Shown here piece by piece: positions 1 through 9,206 of a stretch of DNA of 64,000 nucleotides. Position 1 is the stretch's first letter; each line of letters starts with the position of its first letter. The notes beneath the pieces are model-generated. The model searched no databases, was not told where the DNA came from, and worked only from the letters and a program-made list of their open reading frames with translations. This stretch comes from Caldilineaceae bacterium (GTDB lineage Bacteria; Chloroflexota; Anaerolineae; Caldilineales; Caldilineaceae), in NCBI GenBank assembly GCA_011523365.1, contig WTGY01000153.1, positions 1 to 64,000 of the forward strand, read 5' to 3'. A program made the position numbers and the translations under genes.

Positions 1-300
1 CAACGCCCCCTCTCCTACAACATGCCTGGTCGACCGGGTGTCGATATTGGTGACAGGTGCCTGTTCGAAGGTGTCTAGCCTGACTACGTCCCGTCAGTCC
101 CATCAGATCCCTGTATGTGCCGGCCTTGTGCCTGCCCTCGCATCCCCTCCAGTCAACGGACGCCACGGTAAGGTCAGGTCTAGCGCTTGCCCTGCGTTTC
201 TCCCAAAGCCGGCGCACAATTTCAGACGCCGCTGGCATGAATTTCCAGCTAGACTGTTCCCATCCCAAATCTGGGACGCACCCTTTCGCAACTGCCAGTG
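1..300. repeat. Dispersed intergenic repeat, copy 1 (cut by window edge)
   Basis: This stretch resembles 6741-7045. Both begin with CAACGCCCCC, run through CTCCTACAACATGCCT and GGTGTCGATATT, and end with a block around 'GAATT.CC.GC.AGACTGTTCCCA.CCC' (about 231-283 here, 6990-7042 there). The hairpin-bearing left part of the family, seen at 6700-6740 and 57012-57052, would lie just outside the window. No coding frame in it resembles a known protein. It sits upstream of the RodZ-like gene. Confidence 0.6.
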
Positions 301-390
301 GTCAATGCACCAATTCCGGGCACTTTCGCCGTCAACTTCCCGCCTACATCCATCCGTCTCAGAGGGAGAACAATAGCAAAAAGGAAGAAT

Positions 391-419
391 TTGATAGAAC
401 AGAATCGCCTGTGTAAAAT
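391..419 (+). promoter_or_regulatory. Predicted sigma70-type promoter of the RodZ-like gene
   Basis: TTGATA (391-396) and TAAAAT (414-419) are separated by exactly 17 bp. The GTG start at 425 is only 5 nt beyond the -10 box and no Shine-Dalgarno sequence is visible, so the transcript may be leaderless or nearly so. This is a reading of sequence only. Confidence 0.45.
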
Positions 420-424
420 ACATC

Positions 425-1669
425 GTGAATATGAGCGAAAACGCCTCCTTCTTTGACTCCCCAACCCAGTCTCCAGAAGGCGGAACCGGCGGCAATGTCC
501 CCGGTCTTCCGTCGTTGCAGTCTCTTGGCGCTATACTGCGAGACCGCCGTGAAAGCGCTGGCATCCAGCTGTCTGAGGTCGAACACGCAACGCGAATCCG
601 CCAAAAGTATCTGGCCGCCATCGAGGCCGACGAGTGGCATCTCCTGCCCGGGGAGGTTGTTGGCCGCGGTTTCCTCCGAAACTACGCCTACTATCTCAAT
701 CTCGACCCCAACCAGATGATCGACCGCCGGCGCGCCATGGCCGACAATAGCCTTTCCCGCACGCTGGCGAGTACCAGTACCGGTGTCAGGCTGCCACCGG
801 TGCGCCCCGTGGACTACCGGCCCCAGGACGTCGACCTCGAACATACCGCCTTCTCTACCCGCCTGTCCGAGTCCTTCGAATCCATCCGCGACTGGCTCGT
901 GCCCGTGATGGCAGCACTGCTAATCGTTCTGGTTGTGCTGGTAATCTTCTGGAGCCTTAGAGCTATGGGAGGAGAGATCGGGAGTGCGCTGTCTACCTTA
1001 CAGGACAGAATCTCCTCGACGCTTGAAGGCAGTCGTGTTCAGCAAAACGGGACAGCCGGCGGCTCAGACGGCTCCGGCGGCACAGACGAGTCTGCATCCG
1101 GCGCCGCCCCGGCCGCAACAGTTGTCATCCCTACTTCGACCGCCACGCCCACCTTGACCCCGACCGCCACAAACACGCCTCTGCCGCCGCCGACCCAGAC
1201 TCCGGTACCCACAGTTGCCCCCTCGGTTACGCCTACGCCAACGCTGTCGCCAACGCCCACCGAGGAGCCGGAGGAGGAGGTGGCTCCCCCCCCACAGCAG
1301 GAACCGCCGCCGCCGGCCATCGTCCCGGTAACCTGCTCCGACAGCCGCCTGGCCATCTCCTCACCCGGCATCAATCAGACTGTCAGCGGCGTCGTGCCAA
1401 TTACAGGCCGGGCCACCCATGAACAGTTCAACTTCTACAAGCTGGAGATCGCGCCCGGCGCCAATGCCTCCAAGGGCTTTACCTGGTTCGATGGCAGCGA
1501 CAGATCAGGGGAGGGCGGCGCCAAAGGCCCCCCAATCGAGAATGGCACCCTTGGCCACTTGAACAGCACTGGGGTCGCAAACGGCACCTACACCATCCGC
1601 CTCACAGTCGTCGATACAAGCAGTAACTACCCCACCCCCTGCCTGGTCACGATCAACGTCCAAAACTGA
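425..1669 (+). CDS. RodZ-like helix-turn-helix membrane protein
   Basis: An N-terminal HTH_25 (RodZ-type) domain lies at about residues 33-100, with motifs LGAILRDRRE, LSEVEHATRIRQKYLAAIE and GFLRNYAYYLNLDP. One membrane helix follows at about 156-181. A Ser/Gly and then Thr/Pro-rich linker (about 210-300) carries a C-terminal beta-rich extracytoplasmic domain starting at CSDSRLAISSPG. RodZ proteins link the MreB cytoskeleton to the envelope and shape the cell; the family assignment rests on the HTH-TM-linker order, and this C-terminal domain is not the classical DUF4115. The start is GTG at 425 or ATG at 431. It ends 8 bp before the convergent metallophosphoesterase gene. Confidence 0.8.
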   Translation: MNMSENASFFDSPTQSPEGGTGGNVPGLPSLQSLGAILRDRRESAGIQLSEVEHATRIRQKYLAAIEADEWHLLPGEVVGRGFLRNYAYYLNLDPNQMIDRRRAMADNSLSRTLASTSTGVRLPPVRPVDYRPQDVDLEHTAFSTRLSESFESIRDWLVPVMAALLIVLVVLVIFWSLRAMGGEIGSALSTLQDRISSTLEGSRVQQNGTAGGSDGSGGTDESASGAAPAATVVIPTSTATPTLTPTATNTPLPPPTQTPVPTVAPSVTPTPTLSPTPTEEPEEEVAPPPQQEPPPPAIVPVTCSDSRLAISSPGINQTVSGVVPITGRATHEQFNFYKLEIAPGANASKGFTWFDGSDRSGEGGAKGPPIENGTLGHLNSTGVANGTYTIRLTVVDTSSNYPTPCLVTINVQN

Positions 1670-1677
1670 CCGGCCAC

Positions 1678-2847
1678 TCATCCTCTGTTCCCGTCGCACC
1701 CCGCTCCAACGGCGGAATCCCGTCGCGCCGGCAGCAGCCGGATAAAGGTGACGTGCGGCGGCGCACCGAATCGTACCGGGACCCCCTCACCAAGCCCGCG
1801 ATGAACATAGACCTGCGTCTTCCCCCGCCGCGAGTAGCCCGACGCCTCCCCGCGTGACAACTGTTCAGTCTGCGTATAAGTGGGGCCAATCAACGGCAGC
1901 ACGATCTGTCCGCCGTGCGTGTGGCCGGCCAGAATCAGGTCCGCGCGGGCGGCTGCAGCAGCCTCAATGATGTCAGGATTGTGTGACAGCAGCACCGTGG
2001 GCGCGTCCTGGGGCACGCCCGCCAGACTTCCCTGCAGGTCCGGCTCGCCTTCCATCAGATCCTCGATACCCACCAGGTAGACGCCCGTCTCCCCCAACCG
2101 CACAGCCCGGTTATCCAGGAACTGCATGCCCCGCTCCGCCAACGCCCGGCGCAGACGGCAGATGTCGTTCACTCCGGTCGGTTCCGCATCAATTCGGTTC
2201 GAAACCAGGTACCTTCCAAACCGAAAAAGATCGCGTAGACCCGCACTACTGTATTCCGTTGCCTCCGTAGCGCTACGAGCGCCATTGCTTGCGCCGTTCT
2301 CCGCCTCCCGCGCCCGAAAAAGCCGCCAGGTGTATAACGGCGCCCTTCGCATGCTATAAAAGACATGGTCATGATTGCCCGTAACCGCATAGGCGCCCAG
2401 GCGGGGCTTGGGAATACTGTCGATCAACGCCAGGACATTGTCCAGCCCGCTGTCATTGTGCAGAAAATCGCCCGTATGAACCAGCAGATCGATCTCTTCG
2501 CCCGCCGTCGCCCGCCGGACCTGCTCGATCTTCGTACGCTCACGGCGGTCCGCCCCTCGAAAGTGCGTGTCTGAAAGGTGAAGGATGTTCAACCCCTCTC
2601 CCGGCACCCCCGCCTTGTCCCGCAGCGGCCGCACCGCCAGCCTCTCCGTTCGCACGTCAAATGGCTCATACAGAAACGCGTAGCCGCCAAGAGCCGCGCC
2701 CAGCCCGGCTACTGCCCACAGCCCGGCCCACAGTACAGGTGCGCGCCGCCTTCCGCCTGCATCTCTCAGACCAGCTTCGCCAAGCGCAGGACGGCCGCCT
2801 TTCAGGCCTCTTGCGGCTTTCCCGCTTCGCTCTGTAACTGCCATCAT
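1678..2847 (-). CDS. Membrane-anchored metallophosphoesterase (YkuE-like)
   Basis: The calcineurin-like phosphoesterase motifs appear in order: LSDTHF, HTGDF, TGNHDH, LLSHNPD and AGHTHGGQ. Together they supply the Asp, His and Asn ligands of the two-metal centre. A basic N-terminus precedes a single hydrophobic helix (about residues 36-60), so the catalytic domain probably faces outward from the membrane, as in YkuE-type enzymes that act on phosphoester or lipid substrates; the actual substrate is unknown. The start is placed at the ATGATG at 2847, shortly after AGGCAGGA; an in-frame start at 2883 is also possible. It is a single gene convergent with the RodZ-like gene. Confidence 0.85.
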   Translation of the reverse strand: MMAVTERSGKAARGLKGGRPALGEAGLRDAGGRRRAPVLWAGLWAVAGLGAALGGYAFLYEPFDVRTERLAVRPLRDKAGVPGEGLNILHLSDTHFRGADRRERTKIEQVRRATAGEEIDLLVHTGDFLHNDSGLDNVLALIDSIPKPRLGAYAVTGNHDHVFYSMRRAPLYTWRLFRAREAENGASNGARSATEATEYSSAGLRDLFRFGRYLVSNRIDAEPTGVNDICRLRRALAERGMQFLDNRAVRLGETGVYLVGIEDLMEGEPDLQGSLAGVPQDAPTVLLSHNPDIIEAAAAARADLILAGHTHGGQIVLPLIGPTYTQTEQLSRGEASGYSRRGKTQVYVHRGLGEGVPVRFGAPPHVTFIRLLPARRDSAVGAGCDGNRG

Positions 2848-3032
2848 TCCTGCCTCTAACCTCCTGGAGACCGCAGCCGGCAACTACCTGCCCACACCCG
2901 GTACGAAAAACCAATCGTACCGGAGGAGACGCTCTCTGGCAACCTGTCCGCCCACTCCCCATGGGACAGTTGCACTGCCAACCGCCCGACCCATACAGAC
3001 TAATTCCTGGGAACCGACGTTTTCCACAAGCC

Positions 3033-3062
3033 TTGCGGAGCCGTCTTTCTATGTTGTATACT
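3033..3062 (+). promoter_or_regulatory. Predicted promoter of the sugar ABC operon
   Basis: TTGCGG (3033-3038) and TATACT (3057-3062) with an 18-bp spacer lie 77 bp upstream of the binding-protein ATG. No operator palindrome stands out nearby. Confidence 0.4.
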
Positions 3063-3139
3063 CCCGGAGCATCCCCAATCTGACACGCTAAACTCTCATC
3101 ACAGTCGATTCAGAACAGCAGCCATCAAGGAGACCATCT

Positions 3140-4543
3140 ATGAATCAGCAGCTTAGCCGACGACGATTCCTGCACTTCTCCGGCGCCGCCCTCGGCACGG
3201 CAGCCCTGGCCGCCTGTCAACCGGCCGCGCCGGCCGCGACAGGCGAGATGAGTGAAGAACAACCGGCCGCCGAACGCGTCCAGATCGAGTTCCTCGGCAT
3301 GCCTGGCAGCCCCGATCTCATTCCCGAAGAGCAGGAGCTCTTCCACGACGAAAATCCAAACATCGAGTGGGTTCTGGTCCAGCAGGCCCAGGGCACGTCC
3401 CGCCTCGAGCAGCTCATGGCCCTGGTCGTGGCCGGTACACCGCCCGACACCTCCCGCGTCGAGAGCGACGTCTACCGCACCTTCGCCCACCTGGGGCTCC
3501 TCCTCCCAATCACCTCCTACATCGAAGCCGATCCCGAATTCTCCGCCCCCGACTACTGGATCCAACCCCAGGAAGACGACCGTCAGGTCTACCAGGGTGA
3601 AAGCTACGGCATCGGCTCCTGCTGGGTCGCCCCCCACTTCTACTACAACGTCTCCCTCTTTGAGGAGCTCGGCGTAGAACCCCCCAGCAACGACCCCGAA
3701 GAGGCCTGGGGCTGGGACGACTTCCTCGCCATCGCCACCGAACTGACAGTCGACGTCAATGGCAACCACCCCGGCGACACCGACTTCGACGCCAACAACA
3801 TGGAACGCTGGGGCGTCAACTGGCCCACCTGGTGGATCCCTCTTCATGCCGCCGTCCAGTCCAACGGCTCAGACTGGATCGACGCTGAGTCCGAAAGAAT
3901 CGTCCTCGACAGCCCCGAAGCAATTCAGGCCCTGCAGAATATCGCCGACCTCCGCCTCGCCCATGGCGTAATGCCCCGCACCGAGGCCCTCGAAGCGCTC
4001 GGCATGGGCGGCACCCAGCTTCTCGAAACCAAAAAGGTTGCCCTGCAGGTGGACGGCTCCTGGGCCCTCTCCTGGAACTGGGAGATCGAGGGCGGCATCG
4101 GCACCGCCGTCCTGCCCGCAATGCAGCGCCCCGGCACCGACATGCAGGCCCACCTCGTCACCGTCGTCCAGGACGCCGAAAACCCGGACGAAGCCTGGGA
4201 GCTGATCCGCTTCCTCTCTTCACCCTGGTACCAGGAGCGCTACTGCCGCTCCGGCCTCTGGCTTCCCAGCCAGAACGCGCTCATGACCGAAGAGTCGATC
4301 GCCGACTGGTGTGTTGAGCCTGAGCACCCGCCCGGCTACGAACTCATCGTCACCGAATACGCGCCCAACTACGGCCACTACCTCACCATGCCGGTCGGTT
4401 ACGTTAAAGCCGCCGAGACCGCCATCAACCCGGTCTTCAGCCAGATATTCAACGGCGAAGCACGCGCGGAAGACGTATTGCCCGCGGCCGTTGCCGAAGC
4501 CAACCAGATTATGGAAACCGAGCAGGCGCGCCCAACATCCTAG
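3140..4543 (+). CDS. Sugar ABC transporter substrate-binding lipoprotein (CUT1 type)
   Basis: This is an extracellular solute-binding protein of family 1. The N-terminus carries a twin-arginine signal (SRRRFLHFSG) followed by a lipobox-like LAAC, so it is probably exported by Tat and lipid-anchored outside the membrane. The rest is a typical 440-residue bilobal binding protein, including the SWALSWNWE and EAWELIRFLSSPWYQ regions common in this family. The ATG is preceded by AAGGAG (3126-3131). It is the first gene of an operon with two MalF/MalG-type permeases. The sugar cannot be told from sequence. No ATP-binding subunit is encoded here; many CUT1 systems borrow a shared MsmK-type ATPase. 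Confidence 0.9.
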   Translation: MNQQLSRRRFLHFSGAALGTAALAACQPAAPAATGEMSEEQPAAERVQIEFLGMPGSPDLIPEEQELFHDENPNIEWVLVQQAQGTSRLEQLMALVVAGTPPDTSRVESDVYRTFAHLGLLLPITSYIEADPEFSAPDYWIQPQEDDRQVYQGESYGIGSCWVAPHFYYNVSLFEELGVEPPSNDPEEAWGWDDFLAIATELTVDVNGNHPGDTDFDANNMERWGVNWPTWWIPLHAAVQSNGSDWIDAESERIVLDSPEAIQALQNIADLRLAHGVMPRTEALEALGMGGTQLLETKKVALQVDGSWALSWNWEIEGGIGTAVLPAMQRPGTDMQAHLVTVVQDAENPDEAWELIRFLSSPWYQERYCRSGLWLPSQNALMTEESIADWCVEPEHPPGYELIVTEYAPNYGHYLTMPVGYVKAAETAINPVFSQIFNGEARAEDVLPAAVAEANQIMETEQARPTS

Positions 4544-4644
4544 TCGGCGTCCTTCCTCTGCAAGTTCAGGGGAAATCGGGCAGGTCTGCCTGGGCGTCCT
4601 TCACGTCTCCCAGCCGCCTTCCTGACCCGTACCAAATGCAACAG

Positions 4645-4694
4645 AGCTGGCTACAGGCAGAAAGCTACACCCCCAAGGGTGCCTGTAGCCAGCT
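4645..4694 (+). other. Intercistronic stem-loop between binding protein and permease
   Basis: AGCTGGCTACAGGCA (4645-4659) and TGCCTGTAGCCAGCT (4680-4694) are perfect 15-bp arms around a 20-nt loop, which contains a second small CACCC/GGGTG stem. No U-tract follows, so it is more likely an mRNA-stabilising or processing hairpin that lets the binding-protein message outnumber the permease message than a full terminator. Confidence 0.65.
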
Positions 4695-4709
4695 TCGCGG
4701 AGAACCGTC

Positions 4710-5633
4710 ATGGCAGTAGAAGCGCAAAGAACTAGATTGCCCTGGCCCCGCACACGCCGCGCGCGCCGCGCCCTCACAGGCTACTTCTTCATCTCCCCCT
4801 TCATCCTCGGCTTCTTCCTCTTCTTTGTCGGCCCTGCCCTCGTCGCCGCCTGGCTAACCGTGTTCGACTGGAATATGATCCGCCCACCATTCTTCATCGG
4901 CCTCGGCAACTTCAAAAAAATGTTCGCCGACGATCTTTTCTACCAGTCCCTCAAAGTGACCGCCTACTTCTCCCTCGTCTCCGTACCCGTCGGGCTCGTC
5001 CTGAGCTTTTTCCTCGCGCTGCTGATGAACTTCAAGACGCGCAGCATCGCCGTTTTTCGCACCATCTACTATCTGCCCAGTATCGTCCCCGCCGTCGCCA
5101 ACGCCGTGCTCTGGAGCTTCGTTCTCAATACCGAATTCGGCCTCCTCAACGCCCTCCTGGATTCCATCGGCCTCCCCAAAATCGCCTGGCTGCAGGAGCC
5201 CGAATGGGCCATGCCCGCCATAATCCTCATGAGCCTCTGGGCCCTCGGCGCCACCATGGTCATCTACCTCGCCGGCCTCCAGGGCATCCCCCAATCCCTC
5301 TACGAAGCCGCCGAAATCGACGGCGCCGGCCGCTGGGCCAGCCTCATCAATGTGACCATCCCCCTCATGTCACCCGTCATCTTCTTCAACCTCATCATAG
5401 GCATCATCGGCTCCTTCCAGATCTTCACCGCCGGCTTCCTCATCACCGGCGGTGGCCCCCAGCACGCCACTCTGTTCTACGTCCTTTATATCTATCGCAA
5501 CGGCCTCCAGTATTTCGACATGGGCTACGCCTCCCTGCTGGCGTGGGTCCTCTTTTTCCTCATTTTTGCACTCACCCTGCTCGTCTTCAAATACGTTGGC
5601 CGCTATGTCTACTACGAAGATGTCGGCAGCTAA
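4710..5633 (+). CDS. Sugar ABC transporter permease (MalF/UgpA-like)
   Basis: A six-helix binding-protein-dependent permease. It has an N-terminal basic stretch, then helices beginning at [15 protein letters not shown], and the cytoplasmic EAA loop [20 protein letters not shown], which docks the ATPase. At 307 residues it has the normal family length. The start is the ATG at 4710 after GCGGAGAA. It follows the binding-protein gene after a 166-bp gap holding the stem-loop, and is followed 45 bp later by the second permease. It would form the membrane channel with that partner. Confidence 0.92.
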   Translation: MAVEAQRTRLPWPRTRRARRALTGYFFISPFILGFFLFFVGPALVAAWLTVFDWNMIRPPFFIGLGNFKKMFADDLFYQSLKVTAYFSLVSVPVGLVLSFFLALLMNFKTRSIAVFRTIYYLPSIVPAVANAVLWSFVLNTEFGLLNALLDSIGLPKIAWLQEPEWAMPAIILMSLWALGATMVIYLAGLQGIPQSLYEAAEIDGAGRWASLINVTIPLMSPVIFFNLIIGIIGSFQIFTAGFLITGGGPQHATLFYVLYIYRNGLQYFDMGYASLLAWVLFFLIFALTLLVFKYVGRYVYYEDVGS

Positions 5634-5678
5634 CCGCTTGCTTTCGCCGTCTGCCAGCACCAGCCGCGCAAACGGCCA

Positions 5679-6587
5679 ATGAAAATCGGTGCAACCAGCA
5701 ACAAGACTCTGATGAGCGCATCAACACGTACAACCGCAACCCAACTCCTGGACAACGAGCGCTTCTGGCGCATCTTCGTCTGGACCGTCCTGCTCGCCGG
5801 CGCCGTTGTCATGTTCCTCCCCTTTCTCTGGCTGCTCTCCAGTTCCCTCAAGACCGAGCTCGCCATCTTTCGCTACCCACCCGAATGGATTCCGGATCCC
5901 ATCCAGTTCAGCAACTACGTCGACGCCTGGACAACCAGGCCCTTTGCGCTCTATGTCCGCAATACTATCGTTATCCTGCTGCTGAACGAGGTCGCAGTCC
6001 TTGTCTCCGCCTCCTTCTGCGCCTACGGCTTCGCTCGCATCGACTTCCCCGGCCGCAACGTCTGGTTCGCCATCCTGCTCGCCACCGTCATGCTGCCCGG
6101 CATCGTCACCATGATCCCCCAGTTCGTCATCTTCAGCCGCATCGGCTGGGTCAACACCATTCTCCCCCTCACTGTCCCCTTCTTTTTCGGCGGCGGCGCC
6201 TTCAATATCTTCCTCCTGCGCCAGTTTTTCCGCACCCTCCCCGCCGAGCTCGCCGACGCCGCCTACATCGATGGCGCCAGCGAAATCACCATCTACTGGC
6301 GCATCATGCTCCCCCTCGCCAAACCCGCCCTCGCCACCATCGCCATCTTCACATTCATCGGCACCTGGAACGACTTCATGGGCCCCCTCCTCTACCTCGC
6401 CAAGGACCCCAACAAATTCACAGTCGCCCTCGGCCTCGCCATGTTCCGAACCGCCTTCGCCGGCCGCACCCGCTGGGACCTCCTCATGGCCGCCTCCACC
6501 ATGATGATCGTACCCGTCATCTTCGTCTTCTTCGTCGCCCAACGCTACTTCATCCAGGGCATCGCCATCAGCGGCCTCAAAGGCTAG
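5679..6587 (+). CDS. Sugar ABC transporter permease (MalG/UgpE-like)
   Basis: The second CUT1 permease subunit. It has six predicted helices and the EAA loop [20 protein letters not shown], followed by the usual [19 protein letters not shown] helix. The ATG at 5679 gives 302 residues; an in-frame ATG at 5712 is an alternative and neither has a strong ribosome binding site. It is the last gene of the operon; no ATPase or enzyme gene follows. Confidence 0.92.
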   Translation: MKIGATSNKTLMSASTRTTATQLLDNERFWRIFVWTVLLAGAVVMFLPFLWLLSSSLKTELAIFRYPPEWIPDPIQFSNYVDAWTTRPFALYVRNTIVILLLNEVAVLVSASFCAYGFARIDFPGRNVWFAILLATVMLPGIVTMIPQFVIFSRIGWVNTILPLTVPFFFGGGAFNIFLLRQFFRTLPAELADAAYIDGASEITIYWRIMLPLAKPALATIAIFTFIGTWNDFMGPLLYLAKDPNKFTVALGLAMFRTAFAGRTRWDLLMAASTMMIVPVIFVFFVAQRYFIQGIAISGLKG

Positions 6588-6695
6588 ATCCTTCCTCCAA
6601 CCACCCTCACCGATCACGCTTCTCTCGTTGACAACCGTCAAGACCACGATCAATGACCGCTGTCATTCACTGACCACTGACTACTGCAGTTGTGC

Positions 6696-7045
6696 GGTCG
6701 GCCGCAAGCGGCCTCCCTTGTGCGGGGGCTCCGCCCCCGCAACGCCCCCCCCTCCTACAACATGCCTCGCCGACCTGGTGTCGATATTCGTAACGGGTGC
6801 CCTGTCGAAAGAGTTTCGCCAAACCACCTCCCGCCAGTCCCCGATCCAAGGTCACTCAGACAAACCTCGGCACTCTCTCCTCGCCCTGGTGCCTGCTCTG
6901 GGCCCTCCAAATCAAAGAGCCTCCCGGTTAGGCCAAGCCTCGCGCCTGCCCTGAGTCTCTCCAGGATCCCGACAGTATTTACAACCACCGCTGGAATGAA
7001 TTCCCCGCCAGACTGTTCCCACCCCGAATCCAAGACGCACCCACG
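6696..7045. repeat. Dispersed intergenic repeat, copy 2, with two perfect hairpins
   Basis: It fills most of the gap after the sugar permease. Hairpin I is GGCCGC-AA-GCGGCC (6700-6713). Hairpin II is TGCGGGGGC-TCC-GCCCCCGCA (6721-6741). The rest matches 1-300 imperfectly. The left 55 bp match 57006-57060 almost exactly, with a compensatory C-G to G-C change in stem I. No convincing gene is visible in 6588-7111. Confidence 0.7.
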
Positions 7046-7111
7046 AACTTGGCCCCAAGAATTGGAACCCAATCTGAGGCGTTTAATCTGGTCTGGTTTG
7101 GGTCAAAGGCG

Positions 7112-7462
7112 CTAACGCCATCGCATTCCGCGTATCTCCGCCTCCAGCTCACGAATCCTTGCGGTATTGGCATGATGCCGTCCTCTGCCGATATAGTTCG
7201 CGACAACATTGGCCAGGATCGCAATCATCAGTGTGCCTAGCATATAGTTTGCTAAGCGCAGGCGCTGGTCCTGCTCGGCGGCAAGACGCACGCTCAGCGT
7301 TTCATCCTCAATACTGCCCTCTGCGGCAAGCTCCTCAAATAGTTCGATGACCTCATTCGTTGCTGTTCTTTGCGACACGGCTACCAGCTGGAAAAGTGAG
7401 AACAGCATTGCCACGACCGTAATCAGGTTGAAAAGTACGGGTTGGAAAAGTTCGCCCTTCAC
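7112..7462 (-). CDS. Small two-helix membrane protein, paralogue B
   Basis: Function unknown. The 116-residue protein has a hydrophobic helix near the N-terminus (LFNLITVVAMLFSLFQLVAV), an acidic middle with DETLSVRLAAEQDQR, a second helix (MLGTLMIAILANVVANYI) and a basic C-terminal tail. I start it at the GTG at 7462 rather than the longer frame to 7522: AAGGAGGTCG (7467-7476) sits just upstream, and the upstream gene's TAA ends one base before it. It aligns end to end with the neighbouring gene, so the pair arose by tandem duplication and is probably co-translated. Confidence 0.7.
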   Translation of the reverse strand: MKGELFQPVLFNLITVVAMLFSLFQLVAVSQRTATNEVIELFEELAAEGSIEDETLSVRLAAEQDQRLRLANYMLGTLMIAILANVVANYIGRGRHHANTARIRELEAEIRGMRWR

Positions 7463-7463
7463 T

Positions 7464-7826
7464 TTACGACCTCCTTGACTGCAATTCATGTAGTTCCGCC
7501 TCCAACCGGCGAATCCTGGCAACGTTCATGCGCTGTCTCCCGCGGCCGAGATGGTTCGCGATGACATTGGCCAGAATCGCGATGGCCATGGTGACGACCA
7601 TGCTGTTGCTGAACCACTGACGTCGCTCCTGGTCGGTCGTTAGACGCACGCTCAAGGTTTCGTCCACGGCGTCACTCTCTTGCGCAAGCTCTCTGAGAAG
7701 CTGAACGGCCTCAGCCGTCGTTGGCGTCGTGCGCCCCGGCGCGACTATCGCCATCTGGACCAGGGCAGATAGCAAGGCGGCAATTGTGATTATGTTGAAA
7801 ACCACAGGTCGGATAAGCTTGTCCAT
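7464..7826 (-). CDS. Small two-helix membrane protein, paralogue A
   Basis: Function unknown. The 120-residue paralogue of the downstream gene shares RPVVFNIITIAALL, DETLSVRLTTDQERR, a second helix MVVTMAIAILANVIANHLGR and a charged C-terminus (VARIRRLEAELHELQ) that could form a short coiled coil. The ATG at 7826 follows GGAGGAG. The stop codon lies one base from the GTG of paralogue B, so the two are a two-gene operon. Confidence 0.7.
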   Translation of the reverse strand: MDKLIRPVVFNIITIAALLSALVQMAIVAPGRTTPTTAEAVQLLRELAQESDAVDETLSVRLTTDQERRQWFSNSMVVTMAIAILANVIANHLGRGRQRMNVARIRRLEAELHELQSRRS

Positions 7827-8178
7827 CGCTTAATCTCCTCCTTCCGGCTATGCGCCCGGCAGGCGAGACGGTCAGCGTTGTCCGCCTCTCTTCTTTCTAC
7901 CGTTCTCCGCTTCACAGATCTCACGCGAGGAACATGCACAATCGCTTGTGACCTGGACGCACGCTTGCGCGCATGGAAAACCGGCCAGGCGATCATTTGA
8001 ATTCTGCACCGTAGAGGCGCAGGAGTTCATCGGGACGATTCCGGGGGCTTTGCAGCAATATGTCGATCCATACAAGACCGCAATCGAGTCGATCCTGACC
8101 CTGGCTTAGCTTCCGCGTCCCATTTTGCTCATACCCATGCCGTACGGTCCCGCGTAGCTGCGAGGACAAAACTGAGAC
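7827..8178. other. Intergenic region without a recognised gene
   Basis: 352 bp. A plus-strand open frame ends with 'EAQEFIGTIPGALQQYVDPY...' at about 8020-8109, with no start codon or recognised family; it could be the tail of a lost gene. Nothing else was found. Confidence 0.4.
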
Positions 8179-8661
8179 TTAACCTGCGCCTGGCGCAAAT
8201 GTCGGTGCAGGAATCAACGTTGGCTCTGGCGCAAATGTTGGCAGGACCTCAATCGTCGGCGTCGGCGGCGCCTCAGCCACCTCAACCCAGCCGGCATTCA
8301 CAGCTTCCTCAAATGGCGCATACAACCACCCATGCGCTTCCTCACCCTCATTGTCGACAAAAACAATCTTCCACCAATCACCGGCCTGATTCCTCCCTAC
8401 AATCCTATACTCGCTCTCCATGGGCGCATTTCCAACAATGTCATATACAGCCCCAGGGCCCGACCTGATGGCAGCGCCATAGTTCTTCACCATCACCTTC
8501 GGTACCAATTCACCAGCATCATTTCGATTAATCAGAGTCGCCGTCACTTCAACCGGCGTCTCACTCAGTTCTCTCTCATCCAACCCCATCACGTAACCCA
8601 CAACGCCCCCCAGCACAGCGCCCAAAATTATCCAGCCCGCAATCCCTGCGATCCTTTCCAC
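8179..8661 (-). CDS. Membrane-anchored bacterial SH3 domain protein
   Basis: A short N-terminal membrane helix (about residues 4-26, IAGWIILGAVLGGVVGYVMG) is followed by an SH3_3-like domain (about 45-120) with the pattern RSGPGAVYDIVGNAP, YRIVGRNQAGDWWKI and HGWLYAPF. The C-terminus is Pro/Thr-rich and ends in two near-repeats of PTFAPEPTLIPA. Such domains bind peptidoglycan or proteins outside the cell; the ligand is unknown. The start is GTG (8661) with a weak ribosome binding site. It is a single gene. Confidence 0.75.
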   Translation of the reverse strand: MERIAGIAGWIILGAVLGGVVGYVMGLDERELSETPVEVTATLINRNDAGELVPKVMVKNYGAAIRSGPGAVYDIVGNAPMESEYRIVGRNQAGDWWKIVFVDNEGEEAHGWLYAPFEEAVNAGWVEVAEAPPTPTIEVLPTFAPEPTLIPAPTFAPGAG

Positions 8662-9206
8662 CCTACTTACATCCCTTGCTTCAATTCAACCTGCTCGCTT
8701 ACTCGAAGCAGTAACCATATTCCAACCTCGAGAGCGGGAGGGCAGGTCCCTTGCGGAAGATTCTCTTTCATCCGCAGGAGTGCGTCATCCACCAGTCAAG
8801 TTTTTCGACAATGTGCCTGGTGTTTCTTGGTCTCACGACTGGATCCAACAAATGAGGCTGCGGCTACTCTGGCCTTGTAGAAACCTGAAATCGGTGTAGA
8901 CTGCTGCAATCAGGAGATTCCGGGCAGATCATGGGTCAGAGTTTGGGGTCTGACTGCACTGCCGTCCCTGCTGGGTACCGCAGGACACGATGGGCGTTGC
9001 ATTGAGTGCGGTGCTCCTACTCGGTCGTAGAAAGCATCAGGGCATAGGAACTGTGGGCGCATAGAGCCAAGGCAGGCATGCGGCCGCCTCACCGCGGTGT
9101 GGCTTACTGCATGGAGGCCTGCACAACGAATCCCGGTCTCGGAAACCTCGTGTGTAGGCCTCCAAAGTTTCATCGATTTCAGGTCTATGAATGAGCTACC
9201 GCAGGG
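8662..9206. other. Intergenic region, no gene seen
   Basis: 545 bp between the SH3 gene start and the catalase stop. No open frame here has a recognisable domain or a good ribosome binding site, and no strong repeat is visible. Confidence 0.4.

Noticed and set aside
1720-1730. Partial GGCGGAATCCC match to the palindromic operator
   Set aside because: Only one half-site matches and it lies inside the metallophosphoesterase coding region with no promoter beside it.
5721-6653. Long minus-strand open frame of 310 codons opposite the sugar permease
   Set aside because: Its acidic, Gly/Glu/Asp-rich content is a shadow of GC-rich permease codons on the plus strand; no motif or ribosome binding site.
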